Shown piece by piece: positions 25,338 through 33,821 of a stretch of DNA of 64,000 nucleotides (position 1 is its first letter; every line of letters starts with the position of its first letter). The stretch comes from Nitrobacter sp051912485 (GTDB taxonomy: Bacteria; Pseudomonadota; Alphaproteobacteria; Rhizobiales; Xanthobacteraceae), in assembly GCF_051912485.1 (NCBI RefSeq), contig NZ_CP196822.1:2294001-2358000 (forward strand). Reading direction: 5' to 3'. The notes beneath the pieces are model-generated. The model was not told the origin of the DNA and made no database searches. It saw only the letters and a list, made by a program, of their open reading frames with translations. Both the position numbers and the translations under genes were made by a program.

Positions 25338-25850
25338 CTCGCCCAAGTTTTCGAGCCGTTCTTTACGACCAAAGACCCTGGAAAAGGCACAGGCCTCGGC
25401 CTGTAGCCTCAGCAGGGTACGACGGTCAAAATCTATCTCCCCCGTCTTTTGATCGAAGATCATTCTGAGAAGGAATCACCAATTGGGTCACACGTTCCTG
25501 AGGGCTCTCCCGAGGAGACTATCCTAGTAGTCGAGGACAACGATGATGTGCGCAGCTATTCAGTCGATATTTTGCGAGAGTTGGGGTACCGCGTTGTCGA
25601 AGCGCACGATGGTCCTTCTGCTCTTCGCCTATTGGAGCGACAAGCAAGGGTCGATCTTGTCTTTACTGATGTGGTTCTGCCCGGCGGCCTAACTGGCGCT
25701 CAAGTCGCCGCGGAGGTGATGAAGCGGCGTCCAAACATCGAGGTTCTTTTCACAACCGGTTATGCTCGCAGCGCGATCGTACACCACGGCCGGCTTGATC
25801 CCGGCCTTCAGCTTATTACGAAGCCGTTTTCATATGCCGCTTGCCGCTAA
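25338..25850 (+). pseudogene. Remnant of a hybrid histidine kinase with receiver domain
   Basis: In one frame the sequence reads QVFEPFFTTKDPGKGTGLGL, a stop, then QQGTTVKIYLPRLL and a receiver domain ETILVVEDNDDVRSYSVDIL ... VFTDVVLPGG ... LFTTGYAR ... LITKPFSYAA. The kinase G2-box is joined to the last strand by loss of about 20 residues, and a TAG sits at the joint. Near the end a one-base loss replaces the usual LAAKVR by CR-stop. From a TTG at 25449 a 133-residue stand-alone receiver could still be made, with its phospho-Asp in TDVVLPGG. The rest of the kinase is missing. Confidence 0.7.
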
Positions 25851-26157
25851 GGTCCGCCTGGATACCGACGGTTAGCGCACAGAAGCAGATCTCTCCAAAG
25901 GGCATCTGGTTGTAACGGTCCGGATTGAGCGCTAGCCGCCCGCGCCGAGCTTCAACGCGCAGGTAAGAGGCTTTGTTTCCCGCTCCGATAGCGTCTGCGA
26001 CGCAACCCGTCCGCTTTGGGGCATTCGAAAGCGTTCGCGTCGAAGCGACCAACGGGAGCCGGCGTCTGACATGGCCACATGTTCGAAAAGTGCCAAAAGG
26101 CTGAACGTCTCGTCCTCACCGCGACAAAGCCAAGCGTCACCCGCAAAGCTCCGCCTT
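25851..26157. other. No gene recognised
   Basis: About 300 bp between the receiver remnant and the EF-hand gene. Short frames exist on both strands but without family motifs. The stretch CGTCCGCTTTGGGGCATTCG at 26009-26028 resembles a dispersed noncoding repeat I associate with Bradyrhizobium-type genomes; this is a weak impression. Confidence 0.3.
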
Positions 26158-26577
26158 CTAGGGCTGCGGAACTAAGGAGCGGGTCCCGTGCATGAACGCT
26201 TGCATCTCCTCCAGAGTAAGCTTGCCATCTTTGTTGCTGTCCATTGCCTTGAAAATTCTTTCGTGAGCCGCCTGAAACTCCTGCAACGATATCGTCCCGT
26301 CGCTATCGGCATCCATCAAAGCAAACATCATGCGGAACATAATTGGTGGCCCCATCGCGCCGCCGCTCATACCGCGCCTCATATGTCCTCCCATCATGCC
26401 GTGCCCCATCATCCCACCCGGCCCCATCGTGCCCGCATCTTCCTGGTCCATGTGATGGGATTGCATTTCCTGCTGACCTGGTTGTTGGCTGGTCATTTGA
26501 TCCTGTGCACTTGCACCGACAGGTCCATACGCCAAAATGAGAGCAGATATCGTGAGTCCAAAAACGCGCCTGTACAT
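26158..26577 (-). CDS. Exported EF-hand protein with Met/His-rich linker
   Basis: 139 residues with an N-terminal signal peptide (hydrophobic 6-22, likely cleavage after ASA). Residues 38-79 are rich in Met, His and Gly (GGMMGHGMMGGHMRRG), a composition seen in copper-binding proteins. Two canonical EF-hands follow: D89-DADSDGTISLQE-E100 region and DSNKDGKLTLEE from 113 to 124, both with all calcium ligands. It is probably a periplasmic calcium-binding, possibly metal-buffering protein. The start has AAGGAG upstream. No metal-resistance gene is adjacent, so function beyond calcium binding is inference. Confidence 0.85.
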   Translation of the reverse strand: MYRRVFGLTISALILAYGPVGASAQDQMTSQQPGQQEMQSHHMDQEDAGTMGPGGMMGHGMMGGHMRRGMSGGAMGPPIMFRMMFALMDADSDGTISLQEFQAAHERIFKAMDSNKDGKLTLEEMQAFMHGTRSLVPQP

Positions 26578-27194
26578 GTCCGAAACTCCTTAGAAAACGC
26601 ACCCCGGCCCATTAACCCTGCACCAGTGAAATTGATCCATCAGTCTCGATTCTGGCCCGGCCAGCCGCCTACTCTGATCGACTCTTGAGGTCGTCGGGTT
26701 TTGGCTCCGCGGCACTACCAGGGCGAGCCCACCCGCTACAACCAATGCAGCACCGCCCTGGGTCAATTGCGACAGTCCGTTTTTCGCCGGGCCAGCAGCG
26801 ACGTCCGTTTTCCTACCGACCTGATTTCGAGCGAAATGTGGCTCATGTTGTGGCTCTGGAACCGAGCGGAGGAGTATGGCCATGCACGATCAAGTAAGGA
26901 GACCCGCGGCTTTCGGGGACGCCCTCACTGCAAAAGGCGACCTTGATCTATCGGCGGACCGTTCTGCTCGGGCATACCCAGACAGAAAGTACAGTCCTCG
27001 GCATCGAGGTCGATGACGCCTTGGCAAAAGCGGCAAGTTGACGTCTGAGATACCCTGGAAGGGCCGACGAAGGATGAGTGACGCCGACAAGGTCGCTGCG
27101 CTATCCAGGAACGTCGTTCGGCGCGCAGCTCACTGCGATCAAGGTGCTGTTCCAACATCCGTGGAGAACTGAATTCCAACTTGCCTCAGCCCTG
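26578..27194. other. Gene-poor stretch
   Basis: No intact gene is supported. On the minus strand, 26938-27045 encodes a tail TCRFCQGVIDLDAEDCTFCLG with two CxxC pairs, like a zinc ribbon, but without a plausible start or a family match. The rest shows only short frames with poor codon use. Confidence 0.3.
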
Positions 27195-27389
27195 GACCGA
27201 ACGAATGCCCAAAAAAGTACCGGACCAACTTCTCAAACCGGCAGAGAAAGGGCAGCGAAGAATGCACTTCAGTATGGATTGGCGAGCACCGATTCACCAT
27301 TCCGGCACGGAATCGAGGAATTTGCGCGCCTGTCGTCACAACACGGACTGTTTGCAGCGCGTTGCCTGCGGAGAGCAGGTCGTCATTAG
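27195..27389 (+). pseudogene. Fragment of a hypothetical protein of the NAxxSTGPxT type
   Basis: The reading DRTNAQKSTGPTSQTGRERA followed by AKNALQYGLAS matches the N-terminal signature of a common rhizobial hypothetical family (NARRSTGPKT-x-GK-x-NALRHGL). The usual longer C-terminal part is absent, and a stop falls soon after. There is no clear start with a ribosome site. Function of the family is unknown to me. Confidence 0.45.
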
Positions 27390-27478
27390 CGACCCTGTGA
27401 GCCTCCATTGCGCCTGTTCTTTCCACAACCGTGTGTCGGGGCGGCACGCAGGCCACCCCGGCAATCGAAGCGTCCAGC

Positions 27479-28678
27479 TCAGGCGACGACAGCTTTCAGC
27501 ATCGGTGCAGCGTCGCGTCCCCTAAGCACCTCCATCGCCGCCGCGACCCCGCCGGCGCGATGCGCCATCTTGGCGATGTCGAGGCTCATCTCGATGCCGG
27601 CCAGCGCTCCCATCAGCATGAGGTCGTTGAGGTGGCCGAGATGGCCAATTCTGAAGGCCTTGCCCTTGAGCTTGTTGAGGCCGGCGCCGAGCGACATGTC
27701 AAAATTGTCGAGCACCACCTTGCGGAAGGCGTCGGCGTCGTGTCCGTCAGGCATCATGACAGCCGTCAGCGCCGGCGAATAAGCGTGAGGGTCCTGACAG
27801 ACCAGATCCAGCCCCCACGCCTTCACGGCGGCCCTGGTCGCCGCGCCGTGACGCTTGTGGCGGGCCCACACATTCTCCAGGCCCTCCTCCTCCATCATCG
27901 CAACCGCAACCTTCAAACCGTAAAGGAGATTGGTGGCCGGCGTGAAGGGGAACGAGCCTTCCTTGTTATTGGCGATCATGGCGTGCCAGTCCCAATAGGC
28001 CCGCGTCGACGTGTTGGCCTTGGAGGCCGCCAGCGCCTTTTCCGACAACGCATTGAACCCGAGACCTGGCGGCAGCATCATGCCTTTCTGGGAACCCGCG
28101 ATCGACACGTCGATACCCCAGGCGTCATGCTCGTATTCGAGCGAGCCGAGGCCGGAGATGGTATCGACCATCAGCAGCGCCGGATGCCTGGTGCGATCGA
28201 GAATCTTGCGGACCTCGTGCGGATGGGTCACGCAGCTCGTCGAGGTTTCATTGTGCACGATCATGACGGCCTTGATCTTGTGCTCCCGATCAGCCTTGAG
28301 CCGCTCTTCGATCACGTCCAGCGGCGCGCCGCGGCGCCAGTCGGTCGGCAGCACGTCGACGTCGAGCCGGAACTTCTCGGCCATCGCGAGCCACAGCGTG
28401 GCGAACTGACCGGTCTCCGCCATCAGCACTTTGTCGCCCGGTGACAGCGTATTGACGATCGCGGCTTCCCAGGCGCCGGTGCCTGACGACGGATAGATGA
28501 TGACCGGCTGTTTGGTGCGGAAAATCCGTTGGATCGCGGCCAGCACCTCGTGACCAAGCACTGCGAATTCCGGACCGCGGTGATCCAGGACGGGCATGTC
28601 GATGGCGCGCAGCACGCGATCAGGCACAGTGGTGGGGCCTGGAATCTGGAGAAAGTGCCGTCCTGTGTGCAGCGTCAT
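27479..28678 (-). CDS. sgaA: Serine-glyoxylate aminotransferase (class V)
   Basis: 399 residues, full length. The PLP lysine is in GSQKGMMLPPG, the PLP-binding Asp in LLMVDTISGLGSLE, and SSGTGAWEAAIVNTLSPGD is the phosphate region. The start QIPGPTTVPDRVLRAI and the end pattern FRIGHLGHLNDLMLMGAL are those of SgaA/alanine-glyoxylate transaminases. It transfers the amino group from serine to glyoxylate, giving hydroxypyruvate and glycine; in methylotrophs it is part of the serine cycle, elsewhere of photorespiratory glyoxylate removal. It stands alone, divergent from a small secreted protein gene. Confidence 0.93.
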   Translation of the reverse strand: MTLHTGRHFLQIPGPTTVPDRVLRAIDMPVLDHRGPEFAVLGHEVLAAIQRIFRTKQPVIIYPSSGTGAWEAAIVNTLSPGDKVLMAETGQFATLWLAMAEKFRLDVDVLPTDWRRGAPLDVIEERLKADREHKIKAVMIVHNETSTSCVTHPHEVRKILDRTRHPALLMVDTISGLGSLEYEHDAWGIDVSIAGSQKGMMLPPGLGFNALSEKALAASKANTSTRAYWDWHAMIANNKEGSFPFTPATNLLYGLKVAVAMMEEEGLENVWARHKRHGAATRAAVKAWGLDLVCQDPHAYSPALTAVMMPDGHDADAFRKVVLDNFDMSLGAGLNKLKGKAFRIGHLGHLNDLMLMGALAGIEMSLDIAKMAHRAGGVAAAMEVLRGRDAAPMLKAVVA

Positions 28679-28767
28679 CTGGGGTCCTTTCCGGAGAATT
28701 CTTATCGGGTTTCAGGGTCAAATATCATTATCCGGCGGACTTGTCCCGCGCCCGCACCCGCCCGTCA

Positions 28768-28782
28768 ATATTCAAAGAATAT
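28768..28782. promoter_or_regulatory. Perfect palindrome in the sgaA upstream region
   Basis: ATATTC-AAA-GAATAT, a 6-3-6 perfect inverted repeat about 90 bp upstream of sgaA. Size and AT-rich arms suit a LysR- or GntR-type operator, but no regulator gene lies next to it. Confidence 0.35.
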
Positions 28783-28954
28783 GAGCTAATTCCTTGCCGA
28801 CAGCCGCAGGGCAGCGCCAACAAACCGAGGCTGACAACGGCCATTGACAGCGGCCGGGGCCGGCCTGAACATGGAACCAGCCCGCATCAAGTTCCGGAAT
28901 ATTCCACACGCAAGGGCACCCGCCATGCCGTCCGCAGCACAGGAGATCGGCCCG

Positions 28955-29218
28955 ATGATAATTTTCAGGATTTTGGCAGCGGCCGCTGTGGTTTTGATGG
29001 CCGTCTCGGCGCCCGCGCTGGCGCGGTCTCATCACCACAAGCATCACAAGTACCACCAACATCATTCGTCCGAGACCGATATCTATCTCCACAACTACGG
29101 GCCCGCCGTCACGCCGGATCAACCGTTCGCCTATTACGACGGACCGGCCCGTGTGCGCTGCAAGCAAAGCGCTGCCTCCTATCGCGGGCAGGATGGCCGC
29201 ATGCATCCGTGCAATTGA
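28955..29218 (+). CDS. Small exported His-rich protein
   Basis: 87 residues starting at ATG 28955 with AGGAGA 8 nt upstream. A signal peptide IFRILAAAAVVLMAVSAPALA is followed by a histidine cluster SHHHKHHKYHQHHSS, then a region with SYRGQDGRMHPCN at the end and two Cys. The His cluster suggests divalent metal binding. No family with known function is recognised. A longer frame upstream lacks a ribosome site. Confidence 0.65.
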   Translation: MIIFRILAAAAVVLMAVSAPALARSHHHKHHKYHQHHSSETDIYLHNYGPAVTPDQPFAYYDGPARVRCKQSAASYRGQDGRMHPCN

Positions 29219-29351
29219 CTGTCGTGATGTCGCGGGAACCGCTTGCACATTCGACGATGCCAAACGCTAAAATCTATGCATAGCGCGTGGCGCGGTTGCC
29301 ACCGAACGCGTAGAATTGGCGCAAGGACGGAAGGGTTTGCAAGGCGTATAC

Positions 29352-29543
29352 ATGGATAAACCGAACAAGGGATACGACTACGAGCGCTATAGGAACCTGC
29401 TGGCAGAGGCGACGGACGAATCGAAGCGGCTGGCGTTCATTGACCTGCTGATTGAGGAAGGCGCGCGGGACCAACTCACACGCGAGCGAATCAGCCAGCT
29501 TGGCTTGACAAGGCCGGTGGAGCGGTCGCGCAGCCAGGAGTAG
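29352..29543 (+). CDS. Small hypothetical protein
   Basis: 63 residues, charged and helical (YERYRNLLAEATDESKRLAFI, DLLIEEGARDQL). ATG at 29352 is preferred to an upstream start because the conserved-looking part begins there. Similar small proteins are common in Bradyrhizobium-type genomes as far as I recall; no function is known. It lies 111 bp before the HIT gene in the same direction. Confidence 0.55.
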   Translation: MDKPNKGYDYERYRNLLAEATDESKRLAFIDLLIEEGARDQLTRERISQLGLTRPVERSRSQE

Positions 29544-29654
29544 CTTTCAGCCCGGCTCGCGTCAGCTTTACGCGGAGATCCGCGCAAGCAGATTGGCGCG
29601 GCACGCATCTCGTTCGGTGTATGGCCCTTCCAGGAAGAGCAACCCGAGACAAAC

Positions 29655-30092
29655 ATGGTGGGAACGGTGCCGGCTTACGACGATCAGAACCTCTTCGCGA
29701 AAATTCTTCGCGGCGAACTTCCGTGCTTCAAGGTCTATGAAAACGCGCGCACGTTCGCGTTCCTCGACATCATGCCGCGCACACCGGGCCATACGCTGGT
29801 GATCCCGAAGGCCCCTGCCCGCGGGATCCTCGACATTTCAGCGGACGATCTTGCCGAAGTCGCACGAACTGCGAAGACGATCGCGATCGCCGCCATGAAG
29901 GCCTTCAATGCGGACGGCATCATCGTCCAGCAATTCAGCGAACCCGCCAGCGGACAGGTGGTATTTCACCTGCATATGCACGTCATGCCGATGAAGTCGG
30001 GGGTCGGACTGCTGCCGCCCCAGAGCCGGAAAGAAGACGTCAAGGTGCTGGAAGATCACGCGGCCCGGCTGATCGCCGCGCTCGGCTCCTAG
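29655..30092 (+). CDS. HIT-family nucleotide-binding protein
   Basis: 145 residues, the normal size. The histidine triad is H105-L-H107-M-H109 in FHLHMHVMP, with the nucleophile H107. The N-terminal NLFAKILRGELPCFKVYE and FLDIMPRTPGHTLVIPK are typical of Hint-branch proteins, which hydrolyse adenosine 5'-phosphoramidates and related nucleotides. It is convergent with livF; a strong hairpin lies between them. Confidence 0.93.
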   Translation: MVGTVPAYDDQNLFAKILRGELPCFKVYENARTFAFLDIMPRTPGHTLVIPKAPARGILDISADDLAEVARTAKTIAIAAMKAFNADGIIVQQFSEPASGQVVFHLHMHVMPMKSGVGLLPPQSRKEDVKVLEDHAARLIAALGS

Positions 30093-30099
30093 AGCTATT

Positions 30100-30138
30100 C
30101 CGGCTTTGATGGAATCAAAGCCGGGCTCCAGCTTTTTG
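30100..30138. terminator. Hairpin with T-run between HIT gene and livF
   Basis: CCGGCTTTGAT-GGA-ATCAAAGCCGG is a perfect 11-bp stem (30100-30124), followed on the plus strand by GCTCCAGCTTTTTGTTTT. It fits a terminator for the HIT gene and, by symmetry, may also stop livF. The sequence through about 30192 resembles a dispersed intergenic repeat I associate with Bradyrhizobium-type genomes (AACCGGT, CACTTCGCTCG, AAACGCTATAG segments). Confidence 0.65.
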
Positions 30139-30244
30139 TTTTGACGCGTTTTCTTGACACGAACCGGTACCCACTTCGCTCGGAAACGCTATAGATCGTT
30201 TCATGCTCGGTATTCGAGAGCGCCTCGAGCTTGCGAACCCGAAG

Positions 30245-30943
30245 CTAGACGCCGAGATAGCGTTGCAGGATGTCCGGCTGCGCCTTGAGCTCCTGGGCCG
30301 GCCCCTCATGCACGATGTGGCCGTTGTTGATGATATAGATGCGCTGGGCGAGCGCGAGCGTCGCCGCCAGGTTCTGCTCCACCAGCACGATGGTTTGACC
30401 GGCGGCAGCCAGATCGCGGCAGGCTCTCATGAGATCCTTCACGATCACCGGTGCGAGCCCCTCGAACGGCTCGTCGAGCAGGATGATCTTGGGATCGCGT
30501 ATGAGTGCGCGCGCAATCGCCAGCATCTGCTGCTCGCCCCCGGACAGCTCGTTGCCGCGGTTATTCCGCCGCTCCTTCAGCCGTGGGAACATCTCGTAGA
30601 TGCGATTGAGCGGCCAGCGTTTCGCAGCCGTCAGCCCCGCGAGCACAATGTTTTCCTCAACGCTGAGGCTGCCGAAAATGCGGCGCTCCTCATGCACCAG
30701 CTGCATTCCGGCCTGCGCGATCTTGTGGCTCTTGCGGCCGGCGACATCGGTGCCGTCGAATATCACGCTGCCGGAACGCGGCGTGACCACGCCCATCAGG
30801 CTCTTGAGCGTGGTGCTCTTGCCGGCGCCGTTGCGCCCGAGTAGCGCCACAACCTCGTTGCGCTCGACGCGCATCGCCACATCGAAGAGGATATGGGAAT
30901 CCCCATAATAGCTGTTCAGACCGTTGACCTCGAGCAAGCTCAT
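30245..30943 (-). CDS. livF: Branched-chain amino-acid-type ABC transporter ATPase (LivF)
   Basis: 232 residues. Walker A is GRNGAGKST, signature LSGGEQQMLAIARAL, Walker B IILLDEPFEGLAP, H-loop VLVEQN; the last is typical of LivF. The start ATG overlaps the stop of the fused livM-livG by 4 bp. It would form the second ATPase of a HAAT transporter with the fused gene and livH. Confidence 0.93.
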   Translation of the reverse strand: MSLLEVNGLNSYYGDSHILFDVAMRVERNEVVALLGRNGAGKSTTLKSLMGVVTPRSGSVIFDGTDVAGRKSHKIAQAGMQLVHEERRIFGSLSVEENIVLAGLTAAKRWPLNRIYEMFPRLKERRNNRGNELSGGEQQMLAIARALIRDPKIILLDEPFEGLAPVIVKDLMRACRDLAAAGQTIVLVEQNLAATLALAQRIYIINNGHIVHEGPAQELKAQPDILQRYLGV

Positions 30944-32817
30944 GCGTCGAGTACTCCGTGCACGCCCCCGAGATAGGCCTCCTGGACCGCGGCGTTGTTC
31001 TTGATTTCGTCCGGCGTTCCCTCGACCAGCACCCGACCTTCCTGCAGCACGGTGACGCGTTCGGCAAGTTCGAACAGCGCATCCATGTCGTGATCGATGA
31101 TGATCATGGTACGGCCCTTACTGATGGACTTCAGCAACTTGACCGTTTCCACGCGCTCTCGCGGGCTCATGCCGGCGAGCGGCTCGTCGAGCAGAAGGAG
31201 ACTTGGCGAGGTGGCCAGCGCCAGCCCGATCTCCAGCCGGCGCTTTTCCCCGTAGGCGAGCTCCGACACCGGCGTGTCCGGCCGCGCCGTCAGATTGACG
31301 AGTTTCAGCGTGCGTTCGACCTGCTCCGACAATCCAGGAATGCTGTCCAGACTACGGAACATGTCGAGGCGGAATTTGCCGCGCAGTTCTGAAAGCGCTG
31401 CGATGACAAGATTCTCGCGCACGGTCAGCCCGGTGAACAACTGATTGACCTGATAGCTCTTGGTCAGACCGAGCTGGCAGACGTCGGTGACATTCATCCC
31501 GGTGATATCGAGCCCCTCGAACACGATCTTGCCCGATGTCGGCGCGACTTCGCAGGTCAACATCTTGAAAAACGTCGACTTGCCGGCGCCGTTCGGGCCG
31601 ATAATGCCGCGCAACTCGCCATGGTTGACAGTGAAATCGATATCGCTGTTGGCAAGGAGACCGCCGTAACGCTTGGTCAGACCGGTCGCCTGCAGGATCG
31701 GACCGGCATAACCATCGCTCGCGCGATGCAGGGGGGCCATCGGCGGCGGGTCCGGCTCCTTCGCGACCTCGGCCTCCGCGATCTTTTGTTCTTCCTCTGC
31801 GGTCAAAGCGGTCGCTGACGCTGCGACCGGTTCACGATGGGCGCGCTTGCCGACGGCAAGGCGGTAAAGGTCCGCGATGCCACCGATGATGCCGCGCCGC
31901 AGAAAGCAGACCAGCAGCACGAACACGGCGCCGAGCACTAGTTTCCATGCTGCACCCAGACCGAGAGCCGACTGCAGGAAATCCTGCAGGAACAGCCAGA
32001 CGGCCGCGCCGACCAGCGGGCCGAACAGCGTTCCGGGACCGCCGATCGCGGTTTGCATGATGAGCTGACCGGACGTATCGAACATGAACGCATCTGGCGG
32101 CATAAAGGCCTGCATCGAGCCCAGCAGCCCACCGGCAAAACCGGCATAGGCAGCGGCAATGACGAATGCCGTCAGCTTGTAACCGTGGATATTGTGGCCG
32201 ACCGCCGTGGCGCGCAGCGGATTGTCGCGGATCGCGCGGAAGATCGCACCGACCGGCGAGCGCACGATGCGCAGCGCAATCACGACACCAACGAAATAGC
32301 ACACTGCCAGAAACTGGTAGAGCGACCAGCCGGTGGTGAATTCGAGCGTGGTGAAGCCGAGATTAAAGCTCGGTGTCGGAACGCCGGGCAATCCATTCTC
32401 GCCACCGGTCCAGTGCGCCAGCGGATTGAACTCGACGAAGTAGAAGACTTCCGCGATCGCCACCGTGATCATGGCGAAATAGATGCCAGTCCGGCGCAGC
32501 GCAATCAGGCCAATGAAGTAGCCGGTAACAGCAGCCCCGATCATGCCGATCACCAGCGCGAGAAAGACATCCGGGAATCCGGCCCGGGTCAACAGGTAGG
32601 CCGCAACAAAGCCGCCGGTGCCGTAGAACGCCGATTGTCCGAACGACAGCAGGCCGGTAAAGCCGAACAGGATGTCGAAACCGAGGCCGAAGAAGCCCCA
32701 GACCAGGATGCGGTTCACCGTGTTGGGCGCAAAGCCGATATGCGGCAGCACGAATGGCGCGATAATCAGACCGACCGCGGTGAGGATCTCGATCAGGAAA
32801 CGACGTTGCTTCAGCAT
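30940..32817 (-). CDS. Fused LivM permease and LivG ATPase
   Basis: 625 residues. Residues 1-330 are a LivM-type permease with about eight to ten hydrophobic segments and the signature GFTGLLSFGQSAFYGTGGF. A charged linker (ALTAEEEQKIAEAEVAKEP) runs from about 335 to 375. Then comes a LivG ATPase: Walker A GPNGAGKST, LAYGEKRRLEIGLAL signature variant, LLLLDEPLAGMSP, IDHDMD. Fusion fixes one permease to one ATPase in the complex. Natural fusions of this sort are known in HAAT systems. Confidence 0.92.
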   Translation of the reverse strand: MLKQRRFLIEILTAVGLIIAPFVLPHIGFAPNTVNRILVWGFFGLGFDILFGFTGLLSFGQSAFYGTGGFVAAYLLTRAGFPDVFLALVIGMIGAAVTGYFIGLIALRRTGIYFAMITVAIAEVFYFVEFNPLAHWTGGENGLPGVPTPSFNLGFTTLEFTTGWSLYQFLAVCYFVGVVIALRIVRSPVGAIFRAIRDNPLRATAVGHNIHGYKLTAFVIAAAYAGFAGGLLGSMQAFMPPDAFMFDTSGQLIMQTAIGGPGTLFGPLVGAAVWLFLQDFLQSALGLGAAWKLVLGAVFVLLVCFLRRGIIGGIADLYRLAVGKRAHREPVAASATALTAEEEQKIAEAEVAKEPDPPPMAPLHRASDGYAGPILQATGLTKRYGGLLANSDIDFTVNHGELRGIIGPNGAGKSTFFKMLTCEVAPTSGKIVFEGLDITGMNVTDVCQLGLTKSYQVNQLFTGLTVRENLVIAALSELRGKFRLDMFRSLDSIPGLSEQVERTLKLVNLTARPDTPVSELAYGEKRRLEIGLALATSPSLLLLDEPLAGMSPRERVETVKLLKSISKGRTMIIIDHDMDALFELAERVTVLQEGRVLVEGTPDEIKNNAAVQEAYLGGVHGVLDA

Positions 32818-32830
32818 CTGACAATCACAC

Positions 32831-33706
32831 TTATTCCCGTCCCTGCGTGCCGAGCAGACCGTGAGGCCGCAGCACCAGCACGAGCGTCATTGCCACGAAC
32901 AGCATGACGTAGGCATAACCGGGATTAATCATTGAAGTGATGCTGATGATCTCGCCGGCAATCAGCCCACCCAGAATGGCGCCTGGAAACGATCCGACGC
33001 CGCCGATCACCACGACCACGAATGTCTGAACCAGGATGTCGTCGCCGACGCCGGGCGTCAGGGACACCACCGGAGCGTTGACGATGCCGGCAAAGCCGGC
33101 CGCCATCGCACCGATTCCGAACACGATCATGAAGACGCGGTAGACGTTGATGCCGAGCGAATCCACCATGACCGAGTCTTCAATGCCGGCGCGCACGATC
33201 ATGCCCAGCCGCGTGCGATAGAGCACGATGAACAGGGCAGCCAGCGCGACCGCGACGATGCCGACGACCGCGAGGCGATAGGTCGGATAGAACATGAAGC
33301 CGAGCGAGGTGATGCCCTGAAACAGCGGCGGTGGCGGAACCACCAGCGACTGACTTGAAAAAATGAACCGCACCATCTCGACGAAACAGATGCCGAGGCC
33401 AAACGTCACCAGCAACTGATCCTCATGCGGACGGTGATAGAAATGGCGGATGATAACCCGCTCCATCACGATGCCGAGGACCATGACGAAGAGCGAGCCC
33501 GCGATGACAGCGACAACAAACGAGTCGGTATAGGTGTACGCGACATAACCGGCATAGCCGCCGAGCATGAACATCGCGCCGTGCGCGAGATTCAGCACGC
33601 CGAGCGTACCGTAGATGATAGTCAAGCCGGAACTGATCAGCGCGAGCAAGGCGCCGAGCGCCAGCCCGTTGAAAAGTTGAGAAACGAAATTTGGCCAATT
33701 CATCAT
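32831..33706 (-). CDS. livH: Branched-chain amino-acid-type ABC transporter permease (LivH)
   Basis: About 291 residues with eight hydrophobic segments. Signatures are GLTIIYGTLGVLNLAHGAMFMLG at the start and GGVGSFPGAILGGLIAG near the end. ATG at 33706 is chosen; three codons upstream a TTG also opens the frame, and no ribosome site clearly decides. It lies 13 bp upstream of the fused livM-livG gene. Confidence 0.92.
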   Translation of the reverse strand: MMNWPNFVSQLFNGLALGALLALISSGLTIIYGTLGVLNLAHGAMFMLGGYAGYVAYTYTDSFVVAVIAGSLFVMVLGIVMERVIIRHFYHRPHEDQLLVTFGLGICFVEMVRFIFSSQSLVVPPPPLFQGITSLGFMFYPTYRLAVVGIVAVALAALFIVLYRTRLGMIVRAGIEDSVMVDSLGINVYRVFMIVFGIGAMAAGFAGIVNAPVVSLTPGVGDDILVQTFVVVVIGGVGSFPGAILGGLIAGEIISITSMINPGYAYVMLFVAMTLVLVLRPHGLLGTQGRE

Positions 33707-33821
33707 GACGCGCAATCGCCAGGCATGTTTGAAAATGTATCCTGCTCGCCAAAATGCATCCTACGTCAAAAACCGGTGCCGCAGGTTGATGATCACCCGC
33801 GGCGCCGGTATCTCGGTTGGA

